Assembly (NCBI GenBank): GCA_021014945.1
Contig: MU266417.1
Location: 1-64,000, forward strand
Length of the DNA stretch: 64,000 bases
DNA from: Leucogyrophana mollusca
Lineage: Eukaryota > Basidiomycota > Agaricomycetes > Boletales
Reading direction: 5' to 3'
A program made the translations under genes and the position numbers. Under the pieces are notes generated by a model, which was not told where the DNA came from, ran no database searches, and saw only the letters and a list, made by a program, of their open reading frames with translations. Below, in pieces: positions 1 through 9,891 of this stretch (its first letter is position 1; the number at the start of each line of letters is the position of its first letter).

Positions 1-790
1 GTCAATATTCGGTTTATATACGTCCACGGAATTTCGCATATACGGTTTGTTGGTCACTCTGGTGATCAATGTTGCTCTTTATCGCTCTCAAACCTGTTTT
101 GTCATCTCTGATGAAACAGCGCTCCTCTATATCTCCCCCTTTGGAATCCTTGGCCTTAGTTCAGTGTAGCCATCCCAACGAACAACCAGGCTACCCAACC
201 GATCTCTATTGTGTGTTCCGTTGGAGTCTGGGGTGTTGGTTTTGTGTTGTTTTCTAGCACAGATCCACATCAAGATCGACAACGCGCACTTCTCCGGTCC
301 TCCGACCTTGTAATACTTCCTCCGTATGTTCTTCTATTGTTTGTTTCCTTATATGATATACTCTGCTCTTGTACTACTTATTGTTTTTATTGTTCTCTGT
401 GACAGCTGTCAACTTATTGTTTCGACTTAACAATAATCTCCATTTCCTCCAAGCTCCGGCTCCATTCCTCCATGCTCCGCTAACATATCTTTTTGTTATA
501 CGATTTATACTATACTCGCTTTGTGTTAGTTATCCACATCTAGCTCCGAAACACTTGTAGTATAAAAGCTGTACTTTACATTGTTTGTACCCAGTTCAAA
601 TATCAACTAAGTTGATTCCCTTGCTCAACCTCCATGCCTCTGCGTGTTCCGATCTCCAGACACAACTCCGCCCTCTGTCTCCTTCGCTAACTTTGCATTA
701 ATCTTCCCTTATTTCCTCGTTCTCCGATCTTTCCGAAATACTGGGACCAAGTCCACAGAAGGGCGCAGTGCATGAACTGAAGCCAAGTCC
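1..790 (+). repeat. Diverged TATA-bearing repeat, copy 0
   Basis: AT-rich DNA with no convincing gene. From about 300 it resembles, in order, the upstream, TATA and downstream parts of the better copies at 790-1193 and 1560-2192: a pyrimidine-rich stretch, then tagtataaaagctg near 559, then a tract with ttcaaatatcaa and a block (about 740-775) matching the 'gcagcacataagctgaagcc' block of other copies. The alignment is by eye and loose. It may be an old solo LTR. The first 300 bases are not interpretable. Confidence 0.4.
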
Positions 791-1193
791 CTTCCGTTTC
801 CGTTATAACATTTAGCTTACCTCGCTGTATCCACCTACGTTCCGTAGCACAGCCCGACTCTGTAGTATAAATATTGCTCCAATGTATGTCTTTACTTTAG
901 TTTGAATATCAAGTTTATCACCTCCTGTTCTTTCTGTCTCTAAGTCTCTCTGAATATTCTCTCTGGACTCTTTCTTTAAGAGCCCTCTCTATTCCTTGTC
1001 TTTCCTAAGTTCCAGACTCCCTCCAACTTACCTCCAAAATCCGGAACTGACCTTGGACAAGGGTGCAGCACATAAGCTGAAGCTGAAGTTCCATTCCAAC
1101 TCCAGAAACAGTTTGTTCTATATCTACTAAGTCTCTATGCTTACATTTGCATCCAGAGTTCCCCGGAAAGTCCTGGAGGAACTGGATTTGACA
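790..1193 (+). repeat. TATA-bearing LTR-like repeat, copy A
   Basis: Contains tagtataaatattgctcc at about 862, shared almost exactly with copy B, with the same spacing (about 330 bp) from the TATA box to the terminal ggatttgaca, which ends here at 1193. The shared order (TATA, tttgaatat, pyrimidine-rich tract, cataagctgaag, gttcc, ggatttgaca) argues for one family. The CA end and promoter-like core suggest an LTR, but I see no clear TG start or target-site duplication. It abuts hAT transposase sequence at 1194. Confidence 0.55.
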
Positions 1194-1562
1194 GCAGTGT
1201 TGATCCAATCCGGCTCCCACCTTGCATTCTTGAAATATGTGAGCTTGTGTCTCAGGTGAAGGACTAGAATAATACAATTGTAAGTGTAGTACAGCAAGAG
1301 TAAGGGAAGGATACTCACCCATTCCTATGCAGTAGATGTCAGAAGAGTCTGTCAGCTTGTAATAGCAGTTGAGCATCTTCTTTGCCAGTCCGAGGGCCAT
1401 GTGGATTGCAGGGAGGTACAAGACCTTGAGACTGTTGCTGGTGAGTGTTTTGTTGATGTCATATCCCATGCAGCCACGCGCCCGTATAACCCACTCCGAG
1501 TCCTTTGCGGATGATTCCACATCCCTCTGACCTCTCCGTCTAACAGACATTGGACTTAGCAA
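1194..1562 (-). pseudogene. hAT transposase fragment (central region)
   Basis: Read on the minus strand, the residues around ALGLAKKMLNCYYKLTDSSD followed, across a short intron, by VLHLRHKLTYF and WEPDWINTA match the conserved middle of agaricomycete hAT transposases (typical pattern: LNKYY-LTD-SE-YR-AMVLHPRHKL-YF). The intron runs from about 1311 down to 1258 with a GTGAGT donor and TTCTAG acceptor and restores the reading frame exactly. Coding similarity stops at 1194, where the TATA-bearing repeat begins, so the dimerisation region is lost. This looks like part of the same element as the N-terminal piece at 2246-3132, separated from it by repeat copy B. Confidence 0.7.
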
Positions 1563-2192
1563 TTTCTAGACTCCTCATTCCGCCTCCGCTTCCTTCCGGA
1601 CTCTCCACCGGTCCATCGGACCAAGCACCGCCTCACCGGATCCTTTCTGTATGTTGTCACTTACAGTTTCGTTTTATTATGCATTGCCTTTTGCTTAGTC
1701 TCCATATTAACTTTATTATTTATCCTCCGCTTGTCATACTAATCCTATGCTTGTCTGACTTATTGGAGCCATTCCTCCTTTGTGTTCCTTATTTGTTTTT
1801 GTTGCACTGGTTTCCGGATACTGTACCCACATACACTCTGTAGCACAGCCTGACTCCATAGTATAAATATTGCTCCAATGTATGCCTTCTCCTTAGTTTG
1901 AATATAGGCTTGATCACCTCCTCTGTTTTCCGCCTCTGATCTCCCCTTTGAATATCTTCCCTAAGTCTTTCCCTAAGACTTCCTTAGTTCTCTTTATCAT
2001 CCGTACTCCTCCAACCCCCTCTGACTTACTCCTGAAATCCGGAACTGAACTCGGACAAAGGTGCAGCACATAAGCTGAAGCCAACGTTCCACCCCATACT
2101 CTGAAACCAGTTTGTCCTCTCATATCCACATTCCTGAACTTACTCCTTCATCCGGAGTTCCCTGGAAAGCACTGGAGGAACCGGATTTGACA
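1560..2192 (+). repeat. TATA-bearing LTR-like repeat, copy B
   Basis: About 630 bp. It carries the TATA block near 1858, a ttgaatata motif, a long pyrimidine-rich tract and ends in ggatttgaca at 2192, the same layout as copy A. Its left half (caagcaccgcc, gttgtcacttacag, atgcattgcc, tattatttatcctc) is matched on the opposite strand by copy C. It splits two hAT-derived segments. An LTR or a TRIM-like terminal repeat is the best guess; no reverse transcriptase lies with it. Confidence 0.6.
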
Positions 2193-2245
2193 TTTCAGCT
2201 CTGACTGAATCATTAGAACCACCAACACCAACTGGGGATGATCAC

Positions 2246-3132
2246 CTACTTCGTTTCAGTGGGAGTGCACTGACAGTGAGAGTAGGTTACCTGCCCCTTC
2301 CCTTTCCTCTCAAACAAGGCAGTGATTGACCCATTTCGTAGGATGCAGCCAACAATTTTTGTGCAAACTTCATTGACATCCTTTGTGGAATCAGCAGCTG
2401 AAAGGGCATCTTCTCCCCAGCATGTCTTAACATGTTTATGCATGTTGCCTGTCGATCAGGCATCCTTCTTGTCAAGGTAATGGCAGATTTTTTGCTTACA
2501 CCCCTTTGCACAGCACTTGAACACATGTGAGTGGCACCCCTTGACAACCTCAATTATAGGCATTAGATCAAAAAAGGCATAAACAGGTGATATCCATTCT
2601 TTCATCAATCATTCTGTGACAGCATGAGTTTTTACTGATGCAGCATGAATAATTTCACATTACCCAGTTCCTCTTCAGGTGTTTCTGTGTCATTGACTGC
2701 CTTCAGCTTCAATCCCCCACTATCATCATCATCACTGACCACTATTACATCACCACACGAAGTGTCTTCCTCTTCCTGAGTGCAAACAACTGCCCGCTGA
2801 GTATCCTTTGCAGCTGGTGTTGCCTTGGTGACAGGCTCGGAAGGGACAGCCTTGGTGGTAGGTGTGGTGCTTGAGGATGCCATCACTGTGCTATTGTTGG
2901 AAGAGCCAATGTTCTGGTCTTCCTTTACCTTCTTTGGCTTGGTGGTTGCAGTGCTGTCACCATCATTCTTCCGCTTCTTTATTGTCATCGAAGCTGCTTC
3001 CTCCTGTGCAGCCTTAACCTTTGGGGTAGGATTGCTCAGTCGTTTTGCAGTTTTGGAGAGGAAATTGAGCTGCATGTTATCAGGATTTGGAAATACTAAG
3101 TCTGGCTCATGGATCTGTACCCTGGACTGCAA
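2246..3132 (-). pseudogene. hAT transposase N-terminal region with broken BED-like zinc finger
   Basis: The minus strand encodes a basic/serine-rich leader (3132-2640, with an acidic VVSDDDDSGG run) and then, from about 2605, a BED-type zinc-finger region: YAFFDLMPIIEVV, HVFKCCAKGCKQK, and HKHVKTCWGEDAL. This order is typical of the start of agaricomycete hAT transposases. A stop codon (TGA) interrupts the finger between KKDA and STGNMHKH near 2457, so the copy is dead. It continues towards FERKGKGQVTYSH and then is cut off by repeat copy B. The catalytic core is only partly present at 1194-1562. Confidence 0.72.
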
Positions 3133-3184
3133 TAGTTTATATTTTGAAAGCTGTATAGTATCAGAGTTCTATGTGTTTATTGCC

Positions 3185-3312
3185 ACATTTGAACATGAAC
3201 CCATGGCTGGGGTATGGGTAAGGGTGTGGGTGCCTGAAGTGTCAACCCCCACCCATACCCTGCAGGTACCCATACCTGGTACCCCTGTGGGTCCTGTATA
3301 CTCATGCTATAG
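3185..3312. repeat. G/C-biased imperfect inverted repeat, likely hAT subterminal end
   Basis: A run of gggtatgggtaagggtgtgggtg (in pieces) at about 3215-3237 is mirrored by caacccccacccatacc and gtacccatacctggtaccc at 3243-3285, so the stretch can fold into a hairpin. It lies just upstream of the hAT N-terminal piece (minus-strand sense). Such GGTA/TACC-rich subterminal repeats are usual at hAT ends in these fungi, so I read it as the 5' end of that element. No clean terminal inverted repeat was found. Confidence 0.45.
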
Positions 3313-3314
3313 CC

Positions 3315-3809
3315 TAGTTACACCCTTGTTCAAGTTCTGTTCCAGATTTCATAAGAGTAGGTTGGAGAAGGGGTAGGAAGACTTAGAGAAGATCAGAAGG
3401 TATTCAGAAGTTGGAAGGCAAAGGAGGTTATTTAGATGATATTCAAACTGAAGTACAGAGTTACATCAGAGCAATATTTATAGTACGGAGGTAGGGGAGG
3501 TAGGCAGTGCTATGGAATGTAAGTGGATATGTTAATCAGAAAACCAGTACTATGGAACATAGATAAATCACAAGGAAACAAGTAAGTACAATACCAGAGA
3601 ATGGAGTGGGGCCAGAAAACAGAGAGGGCTATGTAAAGCGGATGTGTATAGGATTAGTATGACAATCAGAGGATAAACAATAAGGTTAATAATGAAACTA
3701 AGAAAAGGGGCAGTGCATAAGACAGAACTGTAAGTGAAAGGTTCCAACAAGGTGGTGTTTGGTCCAAGGGACTGGCGGAAATTTCGGAGGGTCTGGAGTC
3801 AGAACAATA
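3315..3809 (-). repeat. TATA-bearing LTR-like repeat, copy C (inverted)
   Basis: Reverse-complement relative of copies A and B: gttcaagttctgttccagat at 3329, gatattcaaactgaag near 3437, gcaatatttatagta (inverted TATA block) near 3470, and gaggataaacaataaggttaataatg near 3671, matching the complement of 1720-1660. The terminal tgtcaaatcc is missing at its start, so the copy is truncated at about 3315. Confidence 0.55.
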
Positions 3810-3958
3810 AGACAAAAATTTGTTAAGTACAATGATATGTTGATGGAGCTGTCAGAGAGTAGTGGAAATGTCAGCAAAGGACTTGGAGTGGATATTGTGG
3901 ATGTGTGAGCAATAAAACACAAGCATTTAAATGCCTTGAAATGGGCATTGCAATGTGT
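3810..3958 (+). pseudogene. Short hAT-derived remnant between two inverted repeats
   Basis: This 150-bp stretch aligns by eye with both ends of the hAT central fragment at 1194-1562 (minus): it starts with gttaagtacaatg...gcaaaggacttggagtgg, paralleling the complement of 1549-1490, and ends next to tgtcaaatccgg as that fragment does. The middle, including the LTD motif, is missing. It is evidence that a repeat-hAT-repeat arrangement exists twice here. Confidence 0.45.
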
Positions 3959-4220
3959 TGTCAAATCCGGTTCCTCCAGGGCTTTCTGGGGAACTCCAGA
4001 CATAGGAGTAAGCATAGGAGTTAACATAATCAAGTACAGACTATTCCAGAGTAAATTGAACTTCAACTTCAGCTTATGTGCTGTGCCCTTGTCCAAGTTC
4101 TGTTCCAGATTTCAGAGAAGTAAGTCAAAGGACTTCAGAGGAGTGGAGGTGGTGGAACTTAGAGGTTGCTGAGGATGTTCAGAGGGCAGAAAGTAAAGGA
4201 GGTGATTAAGATGATATTCG
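3959..4220 (-). repeat. TATA-bearing LTR-like repeat, copy D (inverted, truncated)
   Basis: Begins with tgtcaaatccggttcctcc, the complement of the end of copies A and B, then ttcagcttatgtgctgtgcc and gttctgttccagatttcag as in copy C, and breaks off after gatgatattcgaatgg. The TATA half is absent. From 4220 to 4389 I see only AT-rich sequence with a small direct repeat (tatagcttga near 4293 and 4307). Confidence 0.5.
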
Positions 4221-4389
4221 AATGGAGAGGCATACACCCTTCAGAGATCAGTGATTTGTGAATTGGGGCTTATTAAATAAGAAAAAACTACTATATAGCT
4301 TGAATCTATATAGCTTGAGCTTGTTATTCTAGCAATAAAAAGATGCTCCCCATGGTTTGTACAATCATGGTGTAAGAGGCAAAGTTCAG

Positions 4390-4568
4390 TCTTTGAGGTT
4401 CGCTCGGACGCTTGAACGTGATGGAACGGAATATAAAATCAATCATGCATTTATTAAGGAGAGACAGAGCGTATGATATTGACGTAGCCAAGGTGGGTGA
4501 AAGCGCGAAGCGCTTTCCGGCCCCGACGTGTGGATCCAGACCCTGTTGGGGAGACGAGGTGAGCTGCG
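4390..4568 (+). repeat. Split direct repeat A1 (left terminus of Ngaro element)
   Basis: Starts tctttgaggttcgctc and ends gacgaggtgagctgcg. It is repeated at 9596-9773 with about a dozen substitutions or single-base indels. It also carries a short internal palindrome, agcgcgaagcgct. After it the sequence has only faint further similarity (tgtaggaggag at 4628 and 9830). Confidence 0.85.
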
Positions 4569-4654
4569 GTTCCCGAGGTTGTAGGAGTGCCGACGACGCA
4601 GCGAGCGCGCCTCGGCTACCCTAGAATGTAGGAGGAGGTACTTACATGTATGCC

Positions 4655-5900
4655 CTAGCGCACGGGAGGCATGGTGTAGCGGATAAACCCTTCGTGCAGG
4701 TTCGGGGTGGCTTGCATGTAAGGCGCCATGATTTGAGCGTGTTTTCGTAGGTACAAACGAAAGGCGTCGCTGGCCCAACGGCCTTTTGCTTTCACGACGT
4801 CGAACGGTACGCCTCGAAGTAAGTACTCGAGTGTGGAACCAATGCGTATGCCGTGTCCCTGTAAAGGATCGATGCCCGCGGCTCTCGCTGCCTGGGCGAG
4901 ACGAGAAAGGAATTTGGGTTTTGTGAGGGGGCGGTGGCCGTTCTTGTGTCGATAAGCGAATAGGTGGCCTTGCGGGGGGGGATCGTTGACCCGCCTGTGG
5001 TTCAACCAAGCGGCTTCGGGATCAGATGGTCCATCTTGGCGGGCCCAAAAGACGTCTTCACCCTCAGGTGCCGACTTTGTGCGCGGTAGATGAAAGGCCG
5101 TCGTTTCGAGGCCGTTTCGATCCCGCTCGATGCGCACATCTGACGGCTTGACATGACGTGTTGGATCGAAGGCGTCAAGTCGAGGTACCGTGAATTCGCC
5201 GGCTCTGCCTGTTGCGAAAAACGTTGTGGTGAGGCAGGCGAAGACGGCGGCGTCGAGATTATTCTCGAGGTTGAGCTGGTCACGTATGGCGATGATGGTA
5301 GGAATAGTGTATGGGAGCCGTTGTTTACGCTTCGAAGCTGGGGGAGCCAGGTTTTCGGCTGCTCTGAGGAGGGCGTCGATCTCTTTGTCGTTGAGGGCCC
5401 ACTGTATCCCGTTCAAGATGTGCCAGGCGCGCACTCCATGAAGGTAATTGGAAATGGTTTTACCAGAGTAAGAACCTGCCATGCACGAGATGAAAGATGA
5501 AATCAGTGCGGAGCTCGCGGGGGCTCTTTGAGATTCGGGCACGACTTTGCTATCACAGAATACGTGGTAAACCAGGAGGCCTGATCCGTATGACTCCCGA
5601 GTGCTGTCTGCCCATGCGTGGATCATAACGTCCTGGATGCGTTGGACTTCTGAGGCGGTGATTGAAGTGGGACGGTTTCTTGCATCGAGGGTGGGGTATG
5701 ACGAGGCGGGCTTCCAGAGACGGAGGCGGTCCTTCGCGGCGCAGCATGGGCGCAGGGCTGATGGAAGCGGGGTCAAGTCAGCGGGATAAGTAATCTTTCG
5801 ACGCTTTGTAGAGCTCTTCCCCCCGGCGTTCGAATTCGAAGTTGGTGAGGGCGCGCTGGTGGTAACCGTCGTGGGAACGATCCTTGGCGGAATTGTGAAC
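4655..5900 (-). CDS. Ngaro tyrosine recombinase
   Basis: Follows the RT-RNase H in a +1 shifted frame that overlaps its end. Recognisable coding begins near KRRKITYPADLTPLPSAL. Core motifs: ADSTRESYGSGLLVYHVFC (N-terminal core-binding region), FATGRAGEFTVPRLDAFD with the first catalytic arginine, then HGIRIGSTLEYLLRGVPFD (HxxR box) and AFRLYLRKHAQIMAPYMQ with the nucleophile tyrosine, probably LYLRKH. This is the recombinase that would integrate the cDNA circle. It ends just inside repeat A1 at 4655. The same frame stays open upstream to 7996 across the RT region, but that part shows no family features, so the true start is unknown. Confidence 0.85.
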
Positions 5901-7755
5901 CGGTTTGGGCTGATGAAGTGCGGAGCACTCGGCAGGGGTGCGGGGTGCGTCGAAATCGATGATGAAGCGCTGGAGGTCTGTTGGGATTGGGATGGCCGGT
6001 AGGAGCTGATGTGCGGGGGGGTATATGCCACGGGATGGGTTGTCTGCTGGGTTGTCTTTGCTTGTGACGTAGCGAGTAAGGACTGAGCAGTTGGCATCGG
6101 CGGTAAGTGCGTGGATGCGCTTGAAAACGGTGTTGGTGGCTTTGTTGCGGCTGCGCCCTTTCCACCATCCTTCAACGACACCTCGGTTATCGCCGAAGAC
6201 TTTGAAGGAAATGCCTGAAGCACCGGATGCAATGATGGTCCGTACGAGCATTTCGAAGCCGACGCTTTCTGCCCAGCCGATGTCGCGGTCGTCAGCCTTC
6301 CAGCCAGGAAGAAGACGCCAGGCTCGCCATCTACCTTTGATACAGATCCCGATTCCGACACCTGAGCTGGCGTCTGAGTAGGCGTGGAGATCAAGGACCT
6401 CGCAGGGACCTGGAATGGTTCTCGACACGTGTGGCCGGTTGAGGGTGGATTTCCACCAGGCGAGGTCTTCGGGAGTGCTACGAGGGGGGGTATGTGGCTT
6501 GAAAGGACAATTACCGAAGATGGAAAGCATTGATTCCAGCGAGGTGAGGTATGCCCTTCCCGCGGGTACGATAAGGGAAGCATGGAGAAGTTTTCCGTAA
6601 AGTTGCTGGACATCGGAAAGAGTATGTGTTCTTCGTCCCTCCCAAAGTTCAATTGCTGTAAGGTATTTTTCCTTCTTCGTGGTCGTGAGACTGACCGTGC
6701 GGGATGGTATGTCCCACGTGAAGCCGATAAACGGAGGCTGCGAGGAAAAAGGAATATCCTTTGAGGGTTCCCAGGGGATTCCCAGTTGGGCAGAGAGCTG
6801 ATCGATGTCTGCGAATGAGTACGTGAATTGTGCGTCTTCATCTGAACGCTGGGAGGTGGCCGAGAGGTCTTTGATAGGGAAGGCAGCGTCTTCATCGAAT
6901 TCCTCTGCACGGTCGTTCGGCATGTTGGCCCCTTTGTACCATTTCCGTCCCCTTTCAATGACGAGGCCTCCACTGTCTTGGATTTCGCGAGCCCAGGCGA
7001 GACGTTTCTTATTGTACTCATCCATGAATTCGTGCTTGATGCGAATAAACAAGTGATCATCGACCCATTTGGATATCGGGCCAATGCCATGCGCGCGAAA
7101 AAGGTCAGCACCGGCATCGCTGACGTTTCCATATGTGCCTGCCGAGGGCGAGAAACCAAAACACCAGCTAGTATCGATGGCGAATTCGTCTTCTTCCAGT
7201 CGAACCACCAACCCTGGCCATTGTGAGGGATGTAATGGGATGGTTCGATAGGCCTCTGCAACGTCACGAACGGCAGCCTGGGATCCTGGTGGGAGTCTCC
7301 AAATGAGTAAACAAATGGTCGAAAATGTTCCCCAGGTGCAGGGGTAGAGATTGGAGTCGACTGTAGAGTTGATCGAACGAAGGGGGGGTGGGGGGGAACG
7401 TGGATACGATAAGTTTTGTACCAGACGGTACTTCCCTGGCTTCCCGGGTTTGGGGACGAGAGATAGAGGGGCAGTCTGAAAAGGGCCGATGAGCTGCTCC
7501 AACTGATTGCGGGATGCTGGCCCCAGATACCGTCCTTTCGCGAATTCAAGTGCAACGATGTTACGGAATATGTCAGCATGTTGGGAAATGGTAGGACTAT
7601 TATGTGGAGTATAAGTTTGTGTAATATAAGGAATACCGCCCGAGAAACCCGTTTGCATGTACTGGGGTATGGATGGATATTTACGTATAAGACCCGTCTC
7701 TGAGAGAAGGCGACGCCACGCATCGGGCTTGTACGGGGTGAGCGCATTAAGCTTT
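5778..7755 (-). CDS. Ngaro reverse transcriptase-RNase H
   Basis: The frame is open upstream to 8366, but recognisable coding starts near LNALTPYKPDAWRRLL, overlapping the Gag stop in a +1 frame. RT landmarks follow in order: FQTAPLSLVPKPGKPGKYRL, the catalytic RDVAEAYRTIPLH, and WVDDHLF in place of the usual YxDD. RNase H landmarks are LHAYSDASSGVGIG and VFGDNRGVVEGWW, then KDNPADNPSRG. It ends at TGA 5780-5778 after KASKDYLSR. How RT is translated (frameshift or a fused polyprotein via splicing) is not visible. No in-frame stops interrupt the domains, so the enzyme could be functional. Confidence 0.85.
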
Positions 7756-9348
7756 CTCGCCTCGAGGGCAAGCTTGAGCTCCGTGGTTTTTCTCTCCGCA
7801 ACCCGAGCATTCGTGGCGTTGATCGTGATATGGGCTCGAGCAGCCAAAAAGCCGCTGCCAATCGAAACACAAGGGAGTGCCCTTGGGGTTGACGAGGCGG
7901 CCATCGGTGCCCCGTCGACAGTAGGTTGCAGTGGTTCCATCCCATAATTGGGAGGCCTTGCAGTTGCGGACGTCGTGCGGGAAACGGCCGAGGCATAATG
8001 CGCAGGCTGAACGGCCCTGTGAGCCTGCGCCGGGACGAAAATCCTGGTGACCCGAAGTATGTCGTGCATGTCGACTACGGTTGTGGTCGTCTGCACGCTG
8101 TTGCTGTGGTGACGCGTGCCGCTGACGGTGAGAGTGACCTGCCCTCGGAGGAGAAAGTGAGCGCGAGGACCGCCGTGTGTGTCGTTGCGTGAAATTGGGT
8201 TCACGGTATGCTGCACGACTACTGCCGCGATGAGAGGGATTAACATAATCTTCGACCTACGATATTTGCGTGGATGAATATGTTCGAGGATGGTGATGTG
8301 ATAGCGTGATGTTAGCATGATTGGTAGCATGATTATAAGTTTGGTTGATAGCGTGATTGGTAGCATGATTTGGCACGGTGGATGGGGTAATTTTTGGGAA
8401 TGATAGTGATATTGGTATATGTGAGGGCAAAGTAAAGAGGGTTAACGGTCAGCGGGCAGTTTGCTGGTAATGAAGGAAAATTTTGCGTACCCGACGCATG
8501 GAGTCCGCACGAATACTGTCCCATACTTCGTCGTTGATGGTTCGAAGAAGCATCTCATTGATGGACGCTATATTGAAGCCTTTGTTTCTCTTCAGTTCGT
8601 CGTGCCATTCGCGCCTCGCGCGGGAAGCGTAGAGAGATAATACCCGCTCCCCGTGAGGGCGGGTACGATACGGGTGATTCTCTATGTTCCAGTATAGGGT
8701 CGCTATGGAATTAACGTGTTTGTCGGGCCACCCCGCCTTCTGAAGATGGACTAAATAGGTGTTCTTAGCCTGTAGCAACTGCGCGAAAGGGAGTTCGTGG
8801 TCATCGAGGACATTACGAGAGGCTCTGAAGGATGCGAGGGGGCGGAGGGCGACGTGGTCGTCGAGTTTGGTGAGACCGAACGCTTCTTCTGCGGAAGTTT
8901 TAGTGTTGCGTGCGGCATCTGCACAACCGTCTGGAGAAAAATACCACATCTCGACAAATTCGAACGCAGCTATTTTTTGTAGTGCGTACTGCGCTGGTCG
9001 CAGCGTGATCACGTCGCTGATGGACGCGTTCTCGTCGAAGTCATTTATTTTCGGCTTCTTTTTCTCGGCTTCGCGCCTCTCGTTCTCGGTCTCCTGCTCC
9101 TGTCGTAGACGCGCCTGTTCGTCAAGTTCTCTCTGAATTCTGTTTGCTTCTGCCGCAGCCTGTGCTTCGGCTTCCTGCTGTTGGTCCCAGGCCGCGACAC
9201 GCTGGTTGTGGTCTTCAGTCCATGTGTCAGTCAACAGAGCAACGACTTGCTCTTGCGTCTGCTGAGTGGCACCTGCAATGGTGTTTCGCAGGTTGTCGTA
9301 GACCGCGGATGCAAAGTCGGGGCAGACTTCGAAGTTCGGGTCTGCCAT
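7747..9348 (-). CDS. Ngaro Gag-like protein with CCHC zinc knuckle, probably two exons
   Basis: Exon 1 (9348 to 8491) starts at an ATG (MADPNFEVCPDF) and encodes a glutamine/glutamate-rich coiled-coil stretch (about residues 45-100) then a globular part. Left unspliced it stops at 8449. A GTACGC donor at 8490 and a CGTAG acceptor at 8257 would join SMRR to VEDYVNPSHRGSS and open a basic region that leads to CALCLGRFPHDVRNC and to CSGCGEKNHGAQAC, a perfect C-x2-C-x4-H-x4-C zinc knuckle, stopping at TAA 7749-7747. Nucleic-acid binding by the knuckle is the family expectation for Gag. The 234-nt intron is inferred; if it is wrong, the knuckle region is a separate reading frame. The intron holds short repeats of agcatgattggt. 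Confidence 0.7.
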
Positions 9349-9444
9349 GATCCGGGGAATGGTTGAGGACGACGAATGAAGTGTGGAAGGGATTTAATGT
9401 AATGAAAGATGAAACTAAGGATTGGATTAAAGGTGTGTGACGAA

Positions 9445-9595
9445 GAAAATAAAGCTCGAGCACGACGACGAGCCTCGAGGAAAGGGCGAGCAGTGGTCGC
9501 GGCACGAGAAGAAGGAATGCGTGCCGCGTCCGCCGCTCGCTCAAAGACTAAACTCTAACCCTCCGCTCGTTCCTCGCTACGTAATAGAGCCGCAA
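9445..9595 (+). repeat. Split direct repeat B1 (internal)
   Basis: 151 bp from gaaaataaagctcgagc to atagagccgcaa. It appears identical to B2 at 9892-10042 and is joined without spacer to A2. It contains a short inverted repeat, ctcgagcacgacgacgagcc. Confidence 0.88.
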
Positions 9596-9773
9596 TCTTT
9601 GAGGTTCGCTCAGACGCTTGAATGTGATGGAACGAAGTAAAATCAATTATGCATTTATTAAAGGAGGGACAAAACGTATGATATCGACGTAGCCAAGGTG
9701 GGCGAAAGCGCGAAGCGCTTTCCGGCCCCGACGTGTGGATCCAGACCCTGTTGGGGAGACGAGGTGAGCTGCG
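9596..9773 (+). repeat. Split direct repeat A2 (internal)
   Basis: 178 bp, near-copy of A1. Being fused to B1, it creates the B-A junction that mirrors the two outer ends joined in a circle. Confidence 0.88.
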
Positions 9774-9891
9774 AGGGTGGGTGGGATGCCTCGCGAACCT
9801 CGGGGACCAGGAATACACGACAGGGCAAGGTGTAGGAGGAGATGCGAGGCGCGGAATCAGTGATGATGACGCTCAGGGAGTGGTGGGTGGG

